From: Aliikangiella coralliicola
GTDB lineage: Bacteria > Pseudomonadota > Gammaproteobacteria > Enterobacterales > Kangiellaceae
DNA: 64,000 nucleotides
Assembly: GCF_007004725.1 (NCBI RefSeq)
Contig: NZ_ML660161.1
Span: 171,112 to 235,111, forward strand
Direction of reading: 5' to 3'
A model generated the notes under the pieces. It was given only the letters and a program-made list of their open reading frames with translations, ran no database searches and was not told the origin of the DNA. Below, piece after piece: positions 16,401 through 24,903 of this stretch (positions are counted from its first letter, which is position 1; each line of letters starts with the position of its first letter). The translations under genes and the position numbers were made by a program.

Positions 16401-18111
16401 GACCAGTAGTAACTATGCGGATGTTTCAACAGATGTCAGCCCTGTCGCTGGTACCTTAGTTCGAAAAGACATTCAGTTATCAGCCGCGCTAATCGAAATC
16501 GCACCTAATCCGATAGAAGTCAGCGTAGCCGCGGGTCGTATTTCAGAACAAACGATTACTATTACCAATAGCGGTAGCGCCACCGGTACATACAGTATCA
16601 GTGAAATCAACGCTGCGCCGGATTCTGCTGCCATCAGTCAACTCGGCCGATTCGACGTAGGATTGCGTTATAGCGGGCCAAAAGATATGTTGAAGTTAAA
16701 TGCCGGCCATATCAGGGATTATCGACCGCCTTATGTGGCACCTATGGCCCCTGGGGATGCCACTGAAATGATTGATGTAGGGAGAACTGGTTTTGCCTTT
16801 GGGGTTGGGGTCGATCAACACCGTGATAGTCTTTGGTTCGGTAGCGTTAGTGCACTTGATCTTGGTGGTGATGATCACATTCACCGTTATCAGCTAGATG
16901 GCGTTAAGACAGACGACACTATCGATGCGTCTTCTATTCTTGACACCGATAATGGTTTTGTCGGAGACCTCGCATTTAACTCTCGCACTAACATGCTGTG
17001 GATTAGTGAAGTCGATGACGAGTTTTGCATTCATGAAATTAACCCAGAATCACTAGCATTTACTGGCAATAAAATTTGTCCAGAAGGGCTTTCCGTGAGT
17101 CAACAAGGGCTGGCTTATGACCCTGTTACTGACACTTTTTTCAGCGGCTCATGGAGCGATTCTGTTGTGCATCGGTTTAGCACACAGGGTGAATTATTAA
17201 GCTCGATTAACACTGGTTTAGCTGTTGCCGGTTTAGCCTATAATCCAGCGTCGGAACGCTTGTATGTCAGCGTCAATGCGGAAGCGCCCGAGCTTGATGT
17301 TGCTATTTTGAATGTTTCTGATTATTCCGTTGTTGGTGGATTTAATGTTCTTTACGATCTTGATGAAGATGGTACTGCAGAAGATGCCATGGACGATTTG
17401 GCTCAAGGAGGATTGTCAATTAACTGCGATGGTTCGATCTGGATGGTTGAGCAAAGTAAAAAACTCGCTTTTAAAATTGATACCGATGAGCCCGGTGCCT
17501 GTTTGTGGGGAGAAGTGTCGTGGTTGGGGGCATCAGCTTCTGGAGAACTTGCAGCCGAAGCCAACGAAGAAAAGAGTATCGTACTTAATTCTTCAGAGGT
17601 TGAAGTAGGGACTTATCAAGCACAGTTGTTGGTGGATAATAATTCACCCTATGGAAGCTTTACTGTCCCTGTCACACTGAACGTCACCGCCCCTCAATAT
17701 GGAACGCTCCAATTTTTAGTGACTAATGCTGAAGTCGACGAAGAACAAAATCTAGAAATAACGGTCGAACGAACCGGTGGTGCAGACTTTGCTGTTAGCG
17801 TTGACTACACCACAGTTGACGGTACGGCTGTAGCGGGGACTGAGTACACTGAAACCTCTGGAACGCTTAATTGGGTAGATCTGGATGGTGAAGCAAAAAT
17901 CATTACTGTGCCGATTACAACGGTTGATAGCAATAAGTCATTTTCAGTTGAGTTATCGAACGTTCAGGGCGGTGCGGTTTTAGGTGAAAATACTAAAATC
18001 ACACTGGCAGTCAAAGACAAACCAAAAGGAAGTGGTGGGCTCGGTTTCGTTGCAATTAGTTTGCTTATCGCCATTGGAGTATTCAGAAGACGAATGCTTC
18101 ATAAAAACTAG
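13468..18111 (+). CDS. Giant multidomain surface protein with Calx-beta domain and GlyGly-CTERM (unit 1)
   Basis: 1,547 residues. Signal peptide (cleavage after SSAVSA, residue 35). A linker at about 36-135 contains a motif related to its paralogue (DYAIPNQPFPFK). A conserved N-terminal domain at about 140-570 opens with AVPPDTNGDVGPNHYVQSVN. Carboxypeptidase-regulatory-like domains follow near 572-650, 655-740 and 930-1010 (SGKVIDATTEQPVVNVRVTA), with a jelly-roll-type segment between the second and third (FAQVDDVSLG). A propeller-like region lies at about 1080-1350. A Calx-beta domain spans about 1410-1520 (VDYTTVDGTAVAGTEYTETS). The tail (GSGGLGFVAISLLIAIGVFRR) is GlyGly-CTERM. Probably exported by type II secretion; ligand unknown. 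Paired with the barrel gene at 18283. Confidence 0.88.
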   Translation: MRNRSHIQPLSGSFASTLLVAIFAISGLFSSAVSAKNEPAPEVSKALHRHATKPLTEMAKTIGEINPSRKRKLQARGEKVPGDGSDYAIPNQPFPFKLNNRHRQKSQNSQKDGARQSKAAAKVIPDPIVSFPGIPNVMAAVPPDTNGDVGPNHYVQSVNTALAVWDKQGNQLLAPVALNSLWSGLGGLCESTNRGDPIVLYDSMADRWLISQFAFNDAMTDNRQCIAISQTPDPTQAYYVYDFEFDNVKFNDYPKFGVWQDGYYMSVNQFIGNNYANVAVVAYEREAMLNGASAQQVKIDLTESFPKLFSILPADHDGVIPAPADSPNYFFAVLDDWFHEVPADVIQVFKFVVDWENPASSTFTMAQEMPIAAMDMNIETSEIVQPNGVTLDSLRGYAMYRLAYRNMGDYGALVVNHNVDADSAGQAGIRWYEVRIDNSSGDISLNQQGTFAPSDGVDRWMGSIAMDAVGNIAVGYNATSNQLHPSVYYTGRLSTDPAGELSQGEGVIVAGTGSQGNVNRSRWADYSSLSVDPSDDCTFWYTNEYYKAADDNTTNWATQIGSFKFPNCTALPTGFVSGKVIDATTEQPVVNVRVTAGALATHTDADGNYSLRLPVDSYELTYDSYWYQASSVSNVAVAENETTVRDITLNKAPTIAVTGKITDGSGQGWPLYAKIEIDIPNNQDLDIYSDPFTGQYTVDLVPNIAVPFIIDSQVIGYAEKTETITPAGDAPVTQDFDLKINVNACNAPGYKSNGLFQNFDGDFIADGWQSVDENSSGQSWGSTTSGRDNVTGGEGEAALIDSDAAGSVTIDTSLVSPTLAVASLNGTTLSYLANFQTSSAKDNFDLDIRTDDSERWQNIIAWTGNHGEFAGPGELVNLDIASHLDGVTNFQLRWHYYNADDEWFAQVDDVSLGHTCVTDGAGSLVAGYITDANTDGAVVGATINAKGKATSQSTSGDSAVADGIYFVFADQNTTEMSVTSSNYADVSTDVSPVAGTLVRKDIQLSAALIEIAPNPIEVSVAAGRISEQTITITNSGSATGTYSISEINAAPDSAAISQLGRFDVGLRYSGPKDMLKLNAGHIRDYRPPYVAPMAPGDATEMIDVGRTGFAFGVGVDQHRDSLWFGSVSALDLGGDDHIHRYQLDGVKTDDTIDASSILDTDNGFVGDLAFNSRTNMLWISEVDDEFCIHEINPESLAFTGNKICPEGLSVSQQGLAYDPVTDTFFSGSWSDSVVHRFSTQGELLSSINTGLAVAGLAYNPASERLYVSVNAEAPELDVAILNVSDYSVVGGFNVLYDLDEDGTAEDAMDDLAQGGLSINCDGSIWMVEQSKKLAFKIDTDEPGACLWGEVSWLGASASGELAAEANEEKSIVLNSSEVEVGTYQAQLLVDNNSPYGSFTVPVTLNVTAPQYGTLQFLVTNAEVDEEQNLEITVERTGGADFAVSVDYTTVDGTAVAGTEYTETSGTLNWVDLDGEAKIITVPITTVDSNKSFSVELSNVQGGAVLGENTKITLAVKDKPKGSGGLGFVAISLLIAIGVFRRRMLHKN

Positions 18112-18133
18112 AACATAGAATAATTGGATTGTA

Positions 18134-18176
18134 GGTTGGGTTAGCTGAGCTTATTTTCATTCAGTGTAACCCAACC
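18134..18176. repeat. Palindromic repeat of the GGTTGGGTTA type
   Basis: GGTTGGGTTA (18134-18143) and TAACCCAACC (18167-18176) form a perfect 10-bp stem 22 bases after the surface-protein stop. The unit TGTAGGTTGGGTTAGC...GTAACCCAAC resembles a REP-like palindrome found between genes in many proteobacteria. There is no U-tract. Confidence 0.6.
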
Positions 18177-18235
18177 AAAAAGTTCAGCGTTTTAAAATTC
18201 ACGTTGAATCTGGTATCGAATAAAAATAAATTATT

Positions 18236-18264
18236 AGTGAAAGACATTGGCTTTCACTGTTTTT
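18236..18264 (+). promoter_or_regulatory. Terminator-like hairpin just before the barrel gene (unit 1)
   Basis: AGTGAAAG (18236-18243) and CTTTCACT (18251-18258) form a perfect 8-bp stem with a 7-base loop, followed by GTTTTT. It ends 18 bases before the ATG at 18283. The same position in unit 2 (24085-24113) holds another CTTTC-type hairpin. It may attenuate read-through from the surface-protein gene or protect the 5' end of the barrel mRNA. Confidence 0.55.
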
Positions 18265-18282
18265 AGAAAAGGAAATAAATAA

Positions 18283-18861
18283 ATGATAAAAAAGTTTTTT
18301 TGGGGCGCCTGTGCATTAATGTCGTTTAGCGCAATGGCTGAAAGACCTTCGTTCACTTTTGTTGAAGTCGGTCAAACAGAACTAGAGCACGAGGTGGTTG
18401 ACGGTGATTTTACTGGCTACGATTTTGAAATTAGTTATGAGTTAAAAGACTTCTTTTACCTGTCTGGAAAAGTTATTTCAACGAGTGATGGAGATCTGAA
18501 AAACGAAACCAAATCAATTGGTATTGGTTATCAAGAACTCATTTTTACTGACACTGTCATGTACATTCAAGCTGACGCTGTTGGCGTCGTATTTACCAGA
18601 CCAAATGCCGGTGAATTTGATGAGCAAGGTAATCAGTTTACTATTGGTCTTAAAAGTAACGTCACCGACTGGTTTGAAGTTGATGTCGCCGTTAAGCGAT
18701 TAGATGCAGGTGAAGTTGATGCGACCTTTGGTGATTATCGAATCGATTATGGTTTTGTGGGTTTAAACTTTAAAGTATTTGATGAGTTTTCTATTTATGC
18801 CAATTATCAGGAAGAGTCTGATAGCAAACGACAGTCTGTTGGATTCCGGTACGACTTTTAA
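18283..18861 (+). CDS. Small outer-membrane beta-barrel protein (unit 1)
   Basis: 192 residues. Signal peptide MIKKFFWGACALMSFSAMA, then ERPSFTFVEVGQTELEHEVV and alternating strands ending in the outer-membrane signature VGFRYDF with terminal Phe. The size fits an eight-stranded barrel of the OmpA/OmpW/Opa type. The block RLDAGEVDATFGDY is nearly identical in the paralogue at 24139 (HLDAGEVDPTFGDY). AAGGAAATAAATAA precedes the ATG. It follows the giant surface protein by 171 bases in the same direction, and the duplicated pairing suggests the barrel works with the surface protein, for example as anchor or export partner; this is inference. Confidence 0.8.
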   Translation: MIKKFFWGACALMSFSAMAERPSFTFVEVGQTELEHEVVDGDFTGYDFEISYELKDFFYLSGKVISTSDGDLKNETKSIGIGYQELIFTDTVMYIQADAVGVVFTRPNAGEFDEQGNQFTIGLKSNVTDWFEVDVAVKRLDAGEVDATFGDYRIDYGFVGLNFKVFDEFSIYANYQEESDSKRQSVGFRYDF

Positions 18862-18890
18862 CTCAAAATAAACCTTATTAAGTCTATATT

Positions 18891-18934
18891 GACAGAGTGC
18901 CTAGTATTAGGCGTCTTGAACTGGACACTCTGTC
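18891..18934. terminator. Hairpin after the unit-1 barrel gene
   Basis: GACAGAGTG (18891-18899) and CACTCTGTC (18926-18934) form a perfect 9-bp stem 30 bases past the stop, with an inner CCTAGTATTAGG palindrome. The following sequence (TTCGACC) is not U-rich, so it may be a mRNA-end hairpin rather than an intrinsic terminator. Confidence 0.5.
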
Positions 18935-19449
18935 TTCGACCCTCTCGCGGTAGAAAAAAATCACATCACACAAAGCTAGTTTGACGCGTTTCGATCAAGT
19001 TAAAACTTCTAACGGCAATTGACTGCTCAAGTCGATATTGCTATCGCTTCCATTCATTTTATTGGTACTGCATTAACAACTCGAATCCTTAAATTCAATT
19101 AGGTTTTATAAGGCCAGTTGGGGGTAAATGCAATCCGATTATTAGTTTGTTTTGTAAGGTTTTTAAGACCTAAATTTAGCGTTTATTTTTTACCGATTTA
19201 ATTTTTTATAACATCGTAATGTTTTTTGCTAAATTATTGATTTTTGAGATGTTTTTCTATTTGATGAATAAAAAACATGAATAAAAAGTCAAGCTGATAG
19301 TTCAAAAAATTATCGGTAATAGTAACGGGTGGTCCGGTAAATATTACCCATTAAATTAGATATTCCTAATGATAGCATCCGTTACGTCTGCGCAGAGTTT
19401 ACAGACAATGGACTTATATAAAAGAAACTATCAATAGGAAAATCAAATA
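18935..19449. other. Intergenic region before unit 2, 515 bp
   Basis: Strongly AT-rich. An imperfect inverted repeat joins TTACCGAT near 19192 with ATCGGTAA near 19313 across about 120 bases, and a TATATAAAA box lies near 19413. AGGAAAATCAAATA precedes the ATG at 19450. It probably holds the unit-2 promoter; no open frame was recognised. Confidence 0.4.
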
Positions 19450-22400
19450 ATGAAAAAAGTGACAACAATTGGACTTGTTGCTTTAAGTAGCGTTTCAATA
19501 TTTGCTAACGCAACAGATAATGTCAGCATCAAAAAAAGTGTGACAATGTCTGCACCAGTTAAGGTTTCAGAGCCTTTAAGGGAACTAGCAAAACCTCTAC
19601 CTACTTTAAGTAAAGAGAGAAAATTCAAGTTAACATCTGCAGGAAAAGAAGTACCCGGATACGACAAAGTTTGGGAAGTTCCAAATCGTTTCCCTTTTAA
19701 AGATAAAGATTACAAATTGCCGGAAGGATTCGTTGATCCTGTCGCGCAAACTAGCTTAAAGAAAAGTAAATTTAAACGACAGGCACCAGAGCTTGGTGTC
19801 AGTTTTGATGGCGTTGGTAATGTTACCGGTGCTGTTCCACCAGATACAAACGGTGACGTTGGTCCTAACCATTATGTTCAAACGGTGAATGTTGCTTTAG
19901 CGATTTGGGATAAAGAAGGAAACCAGCTAATGGCACCTGCCGCCGTCAACTCTCTTTGGAGTGGATTCGGGGGAATTTGTGAAACCAACAACAACGGTGA
20001 TCCAATCGTACTTTATGATGGTGCTGCTGATCGTTGGATGATTAGCCAGTTCGCGCTTAATGGTACAGATAACCACCAGTGTATAGCGGTTTCTACAACC
20101 GGCGATCCAACCGGTTCTTACTATCTTTATGATTTTGCCTATGGCGAACTCATGAATGACTACCCGCATTTTGGCGTGTGGACGGACGGTTACTACATGG
20201 GAGTTAACCAGTTTGATTCAACGGCTGGTTTCGCCTGGTCTGGTGGTGGTGTTGTTGCTTATGAGCGTGAAAAGATGCTCATTGGTGCGCCAGCACAACA
20301 GGTCAAGTTTGATATGAACGGTGCTACGCCAACAGTTTATACGCCGATGCCGCTTGATATCGATGGCATTACGCCGCCTCCAGCTGACGCTAACCAATAT
20401 TTTATCTGGTCTAGCGGAGATTCTGGTGAACTTGATCGACTGCATGTTTGGGAATTTGATGTTGATTGGGATAACACCAGTGCTTCAACCTTTACACCGG
20501 TTCAAACGGTGAGCGTTACGCCATACGGCGGCGCGCCGGCAATTACTCAGCCGAACGGGCAGGCACTTGATTCGTTGAGCATTCGTTCAATGTTTAGAGC
20601 GGCATACCGAAACTTGAACGGCCAGGGTAAGATTGTCTTCACTCATAATGTTGCTGCACCGGCTGGTCAGGGTGAAACTGCCCTGCGTTGGTATGAGATC
20701 GATGTTGATCAATCTCAAGGAACTGTCGCAGTTGCGAATGAAGGTACTTTTGCTCCAGACACTAATTCTCGATGGATGGGAAGTGGTGCCATGGATGTTA
20801 ATGGAAATGTTGCTTTTGGCTATAGCATTGCGAGCAGTGCAATGGTGCCATCGATTGCTGCTGCTACTCGATTAGCAACCGATCCAGCTAACACGTTAAC
20901 TGACGAAATCATGCTTCACAATGGTGAAGGTTCTCAGTCTGGCGCGAGTCGATGGGGAGACTACTCAAGTTTGAGTATTGACCCTGAAGACGATTGTACT
21001 TTCTGGTTTACCACCGAATACTACAAGACTGACGACGATGGTTCGACTGCATGGTCTACCAGAATTTCTTCTTTTAAAATTCCAACCTGTAGCTCAGGCC
21101 CGCGCGGTGAGCTTACCGGTAAAGTAACAGACACGACCTCTGGTGAGGCGATTGCAAACGCAACTATCACAATCGGGCTTTTCACTACAAAAACTGATTC
21201 TGAAGGGAACTACAGGGTTACGTTACCTGTTGGAGACTATGATGTTTCCGGCTCAAAATATGGTTGGGTTACTTCTACTGCTGCTGCTTCAACGGTGACA
21301 GAAGATGAGACGGTTACTAATAATATTACACTAGAAGGTGCTACACCTGTGGTTGTTTCTGGTAAGGTATCTGATGGTGGCGGCCATGGTAATTCTCTAT
21401 ATGCGAAAGTTTCAGTTCGTGTTCCTGGAGATACCCTCAGTACCTATACCAATCCTGAAACGGGTGCGTACTCAATTTCGTTATTTGAAGGAACAACTGT
21501 CAGTTTCAGCGCTGAAGAAATCAGAGTGGGTGGATATCTAAAGTCTGAATCAACTGACGTATTACCAACTAACGAAACGAATGCTCAAAAAGATCACACC
21601 GGCGTTAACTTTGAATTAACACCTAATTCAAACTGTACTGCACCGGGTTATGCGTTCGATTCTGTTGACGGTTTTTACGAAGGCTTTGATGTTTTCCCTG
21701 CAGCTGGTTGGACTGTCACTGATCATTCAGGTGAAGGTGTAGTCTGGTCTTCATATGTTGGTTCTGGCAGAAATATTTCCGGTGCGCAAGGTGAAGCGGC
21801 ATTTGCTGACTCTGACGCAGCGGGCCCAGGAGTTAATGCTGACACATCGCTTGTTTCTCCAGTGATTAACGTCGTTGACCGTGAGAATTATATTCTTGAG
21901 TTTGATGGATACCTCGCAACCTGGACTGGTCAGGATGATGTTGATATTGATGTGAATGTTGATTCCGCCGGTTGGACAAATGTTGGCAAACTAAGTAAAA
22001 GTGCTTCGCTTGATAGCTATGCATTAGACATCACTGATTTGTTAACAGGGGCGACAAGCTTCCAGGTTAGATTCCGTTACTACAATGCTAACTGGGAGTT
22101 CTACACTTTAATTGATAATGTCCGATTTATCGCACGTACCTGTAATATGGTTGCGGGCTCAATGCTTACTGGTTACGTTACAGATGCAAATACAGGCACA
22201 GCTATTAATGGCGCGTCTATTTCGATTGACGGAAATGCGGTAACCGCTTCTGTTGCAACAAGCGAAGACGAAGCAATTAATGACGGTTTGTTCCAGGTTT
22301 TTGTTTCAGATAGTGCGACTAGTATTGAAGTGGCAAAAGAAAAATATGTCACGGCCACACCAACTTCAGCGGATATCGCGTTGGCGACACCTGTCAGTTT

Positions 22401-24012
22401 GAATGCCGGCATGATAAATACTGATGAAGTCACTTTTGGTGTAACTGAAGGACGAGCTCTTGACAACTCAACGCTGACAATCAGCAATGTTGGAACCGCC
22501 GATGCATCGGTATCTGACTTATTGCTGATTAAGGGTGGTCAAAATAACCTGATTCACGGACCTTTCCATCCTTCTACTCGTCACTTTGGACCAAAGGATT
22601 TGAACAATCTTGATACGGCGAAAATTCGCCACTTCCCAGACCATAAATTGGCAGAAATCAAATCTGTTGAAGCAAGCAGTGTCTTCGCAACGGATCTTAC
22701 CTACGGCTGGAGTATTTCAAGAAACCGTACAACGGGTGAATTCTGGGTTGGTGATCTACAAGCCGGTGGTGCTCTTGCTGATGCTGTGTGGAAGTTCGAT
22801 GCAGACGGAACGCGAACAACGACAAATGTTGCTGTTGGTTGGGGTGGTTCATTCCACGCGGGTTCTGCATTTAATCAACGTACCGGATCACTTTGGATTG
22901 TTAATGTTGGCGGTGACAACTGTATCCATGAAGTTGATATTGAAGCGTTAGAAGATACTGGCAATACTATTTGTCCAGCCTTCGGTACTTCACAACGTGG
23001 ATTAGCCTACGATCCAATAACCGATACTTTCTACTCAGGTTCCTGGAACGATGGAATTATTCATCAGTTCACTATGGACGGCACAATTATTCGTTCCGTT
23101 AATGTTGGACTTTCAGTTGCTGGTTTAGCTTACAACGCTGAAACTGGACATTTATTTGTCAGTATCAACAATGCCGGTGACAACTACGATGTGGTAGCTG
23201 TTGATGCGATGACTGAAGGTATGGACATGCTAGGTGGTATCGACGTTCAGTTCGACTTAGATGGTGATGGTTACCCCGGTAACTTAATTACTAGTCAGGC
23301 TGGTCTTGATATCGATTGCGACGGTAACTTATGGATTGTTGATCAAGCACAACAATTAGTCATCGGTTTTGCATCTGGAGAAACTGGTGCGTGCGAATGG
23401 AACAATGTTCCGTGGATGACCGCTGCGTCGATCGACCCTGTGACTCTTGCTGCAAGCGAGACTGCAGAGTCTGCATTGACCTTCGACGTTGCGAATCTAG
23501 CCGCAGGTGATTATGAGGCTACCATCGCTTTCAAACATGATACGCCTTACAGTGTAAGTGCGATTCCGTTGAAAGTAACAGTGAATGAGCCAAGCTACGG
23601 TACTGCGCAATTTGCAGTGACTCATGTTGATGTCGATGAAGAAAAAAATGCGGTACTTTCAGTTGAGCGTGTTGATGGTTCTGATTACGCAGTTAGTGTT
23701 GACTTTAACACTATCGATGGTTCCGCTATTGCCGGCGCTGATTACACTGCAACTTCAGGGACTTTGAACTGGGCTGATGGAGATACAGCAGCGAAGACAA
23801 TTAGCGTTCCCACCTCGGCACTTGATGTACATAAAACATTTACTGTTATCTTGTCTAATCCTCAAGGCGGTGCGGCAGTTGGTGCCAAAACAGCGGCAAC
23901 TGTAACTATTATCGACCAGCCAAAAAGCGGTAGTGGTTCGTTTGGGGCTCCTTTACTCATGTTGTTTGTTTTGACAACACTTTTCAGAAGAAGAAAAGTG
24001 AGCGTTAAATAA
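19450..24012 (+). CDS. Giant multidomain surface protein, paralogue (unit 2)
   Basis: 1,520 residues, paralogous along its whole length to the protein at 13468. Signal peptide MKKVTTIGLVALSSVSIFANA. Residues 71-87 hold the motif YDKVWEVPNRFPFKDKD, nearly repeated in the lipoprotein at 24904. The conserved N-terminal domain starts at about 129 (AVPPDTNGDVGPNHYVQTVN). Carboxypeptidase-regulatory-like domains begin near 557 (GELTGKVTDTTSGEAIANAT), 640 and 905, with a jelly-roll segment before the last (YTLIDNVRFIART). A propeller-like region lies at about 1050-1310, and Calx-beta at 1380-1490 (VDFNTIDGSAIAGADYTATS). The tail SGSGSFGAPLLMLFVLTTLF then RRRK is GlyGly-CTERM-like but lacks adjacent Gly-Gly. 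Confidence 0.87.
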   Translation: MKKVTTIGLVALSSVSIFANATDNVSIKKSVTMSAPVKVSEPLRELAKPLPTLSKERKFKLTSAGKEVPGYDKVWEVPNRFPFKDKDYKLPEGFVDPVAQTSLKKSKFKRQAPELGVSFDGVGNVTGAVPPDTNGDVGPNHYVQTVNVALAIWDKEGNQLMAPAAVNSLWSGFGGICETNNNGDPIVLYDGAADRWMISQFALNGTDNHQCIAVSTTGDPTGSYYLYDFAYGELMNDYPHFGVWTDGYYMGVNQFDSTAGFAWSGGGVVAYEREKMLIGAPAQQVKFDMNGATPTVYTPMPLDIDGITPPPADANQYFIWSSGDSGELDRLHVWEFDVDWDNTSASTFTPVQTVSVTPYGGAPAITQPNGQALDSLSIRSMFRAAYRNLNGQGKIVFTHNVAAPAGQGETALRWYEIDVDQSQGTVAVANEGTFAPDTNSRWMGSGAMDVNGNVAFGYSIASSAMVPSIAAATRLATDPANTLTDEIMLHNGEGSQSGASRWGDYSSLSIDPEDDCTFWFTTEYYKTDDDGSTAWSTRISSFKIPTCSSGPRGELTGKVTDTTSGEAIANATITIGLFTTKTDSEGNYRVTLPVGDYDVSGSKYGWVTSTAAASTVTEDETVTNNITLEGATPVVVSGKVSDGGGHGNSLYAKVSVRVPGDTLSTYTNPETGAYSISLFEGTTVSFSAEEIRVGGYLKSESTDVLPTNETNAQKDHTGVNFELTPNSNCTAPGYAFDSVDGFYEGFDVFPAAGWTVTDHSGEGVVWSSYVGSGRNISGAQGEAAFADSDAAGPGVNADTSLVSPVINVVDRENYILEFDGYLATWTGQDDVDIDVNVDSAGWTNVGKLSKSASLDSYALDITDLLTGATSFQVRFRYYNANWEFYTLIDNVRFIARTCNMVAGSMLTGYVTDANTGTAINGASISIDGNAVTASVATSEDEAINDGLFQVFVSDSATSIEVAKEKYVTATPTSADIALATPVSLNAGMINTDEVTFGVTEGRALDNSTLTISNVGTADASVSDLLLIKGGQNNLIHGPFHPSTRHFGPKDLNNLDTAKIRHFPDHKLAEIKSVEASSVFATDLTYGWSISRNRTTGEFWVGDLQAGGALADAVWKFDADGTRTTTNVAVGWGGSFHAGSAFNQRTGSLWIVNVGGDNCIHEVDIEALEDTGNTICPAFGTSQRGLAYDPITDTFYSGSWNDGIIHQFTMDGTIIRSVNVGLSVAGLAYNAETGHLFVSINNAGDNYDVVAVDAMTEGMDMLGGIDVQFDLDGDGYPGNLITSQAGLDIDCDGNLWIVDQAQQLVIGFASGETGACEWNNVPWMTAASIDPVTLAASETAESALTFDVANLAAGDYEATIAFKHDTPYSVSAIPLKVTVNEPSYGTAQFAVTHVDVDEEKNAVLSVERVDGSDYAVSVDFNTIDGSAIAGADYTATSGTLNWADGDTAAKTISVPTSALDVHKTFTVILSNPQGGAAVGAKTAATVTIIDQPKSGSGSFGAPLLMLFVLTTLFRRRKVSVK

Positions 24013-24032
24013 AGCATATTGGGTAAATTCTT

Positions 24033-24113
24033 TGGGGAGAATTTCTCCCCATTGAATTTTGTTATTACTAAACAGGTATTAACCGAAACGAAAGTGGTAT
24101 GCGCTTTCGTTTC
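24033..24113 (+). promoter_or_regulatory. Two hairpins between surface-protein and barrel genes (unit 2)
   Basis: TGGGGAG (24033-24039) pairs with CTCCCCA (24045-24051), followed by TTGAATTTT, a weak terminator. GAAACGAAAG (24085-24094) then pairs perfectly with CTTTCGTTTC (24104-24113), ending 25 bases before the barrel ATG. The second hairpin corresponds in position and CTTTC arm to the one at 18236-18264. The pair may set the ratio of surface protein to barrel. Confidence 0.5.
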
Positions 24114-24138
24114 ACTATTAACAAAAGGAAAACTAGCG

Positions 24139-24720
24139 ATGAATAAAAAAATTCTGATCGCTGCGACACTATCGGCGCTGTCTTTCGGGGCGAACGCAGA
24201 GCTACCATCATTCAATTTTGTTGAAGTTGGAACGACTACTCAAGAACACGATGCAGTTGGTGGCGATCTGGGAGGATTTGAATTAGCCGGTTGTTACGAG
24301 TTTGACCAAAGTCTTTATCTAGCTGGAAGTCACGTATTAACCAGTGATCGAGGACTCGACCTGAGTACTTCGTCATTGGGAATTGGTTACCAGTATGGTA
24401 TTGCAGACAGCACGTTGCTATATACGCAGTTAGACTGGGCCAGAGTTGTGATGGAGCGAGATAATGCGGGTAAGTTTGATGAACCAGGTTATCAACTGAG
24501 TGTTGGTGTGCGTAGTCAGGTTGCTGATTCGGTTGAGCTTCAAGCTGCAATAAAGCATTTAGATGCGGGTGAAGTTGATCCTACTTTTGGTGATTACAAT
24601 CCAACTTTTGTTGTATTGGGTGCTAACTATCAATTTGATAACGATATGGCGGTTTATGCCGGTTATGAAAATGAATCGGATAGTGATCGTTATTCCATTG
24701 GATTTCGATACGAGTTTTAA
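24139..24720 (+). CDS. Small outer-membrane beta-barrel protein (unit 2)
   Basis: 193 residues from the ATG at 24139, chosen because a signal peptide (MNKKILIAATLSALSFGANA) begins there and AAAGGAAAACTAGCG precedes it; the frame is open upstream to 24019 but that part is not signal-like. The mature protein starts ELPSFNFVEVGTTTQEHDAV and ends in the barrel signature IGFRYEF. It aligns along its length with the unit-1 barrel (SLGIGYQYG, HLDAGEVDPTFGDY, YENESDSDRYSIGFRY). Predicted eight-stranded outer-membrane protein; role unknown. Confidence 0.8.
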   Translation: MNKKILIAATLSALSFGANAELPSFNFVEVGTTTQEHDAVGGDLGGFELAGCYEFDQSLYLAGSHVLTSDRGLDLSTSSLGIGYQYGIADSTLLYTQLDWARVVMERDNAGKFDEPGYQLSVGVRSQVADSVELQAAIKHLDAGEVDPTFGDYNPTFVVLGANYQFDNDMAVYAGYENESDSDRYSIGFRYEF

Positions 24721-24769
24721 TTTGATAGTAAAGTTCGCTTAGTGTCGATGCATTTTGCGTCGACATTGA

Positions 24770-24801
24770 CTACGCTGAATTATCAAGATAAGTCAGCGTA
24801 G
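24770..24801. terminator. Hairpin after the unit-2 barrel gene
   Basis: CTACGCTGA (24770-24778) pairs perfectly with TCAGCGTAG (24793-24801) about 50 bases past the stop. There is no strong U-tract. A TATAAT box at 24840-24845 downstream may be the -10 element of the lipoprotein gene at 24904, though no good -35 is visible. Confidence 0.5.
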
Positions 24802-24903
24802 ACTATTCAATTATTAGCCCTTTTCTCAACATGTTTCGTTATAATAGAAATAGCTAACATCAACGTATCTGAATGATTTGTCAGATTTGGGTCAATAGTC
24901 TTT

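Noticed and set aside
13759..16884. Several minus-strand open frames opposite the 1,547-residue gene
   Set aside because: They are shadows of a strongly coding plus-strand frame with recognisable domains; none has a ribosome binding site or a family pattern.
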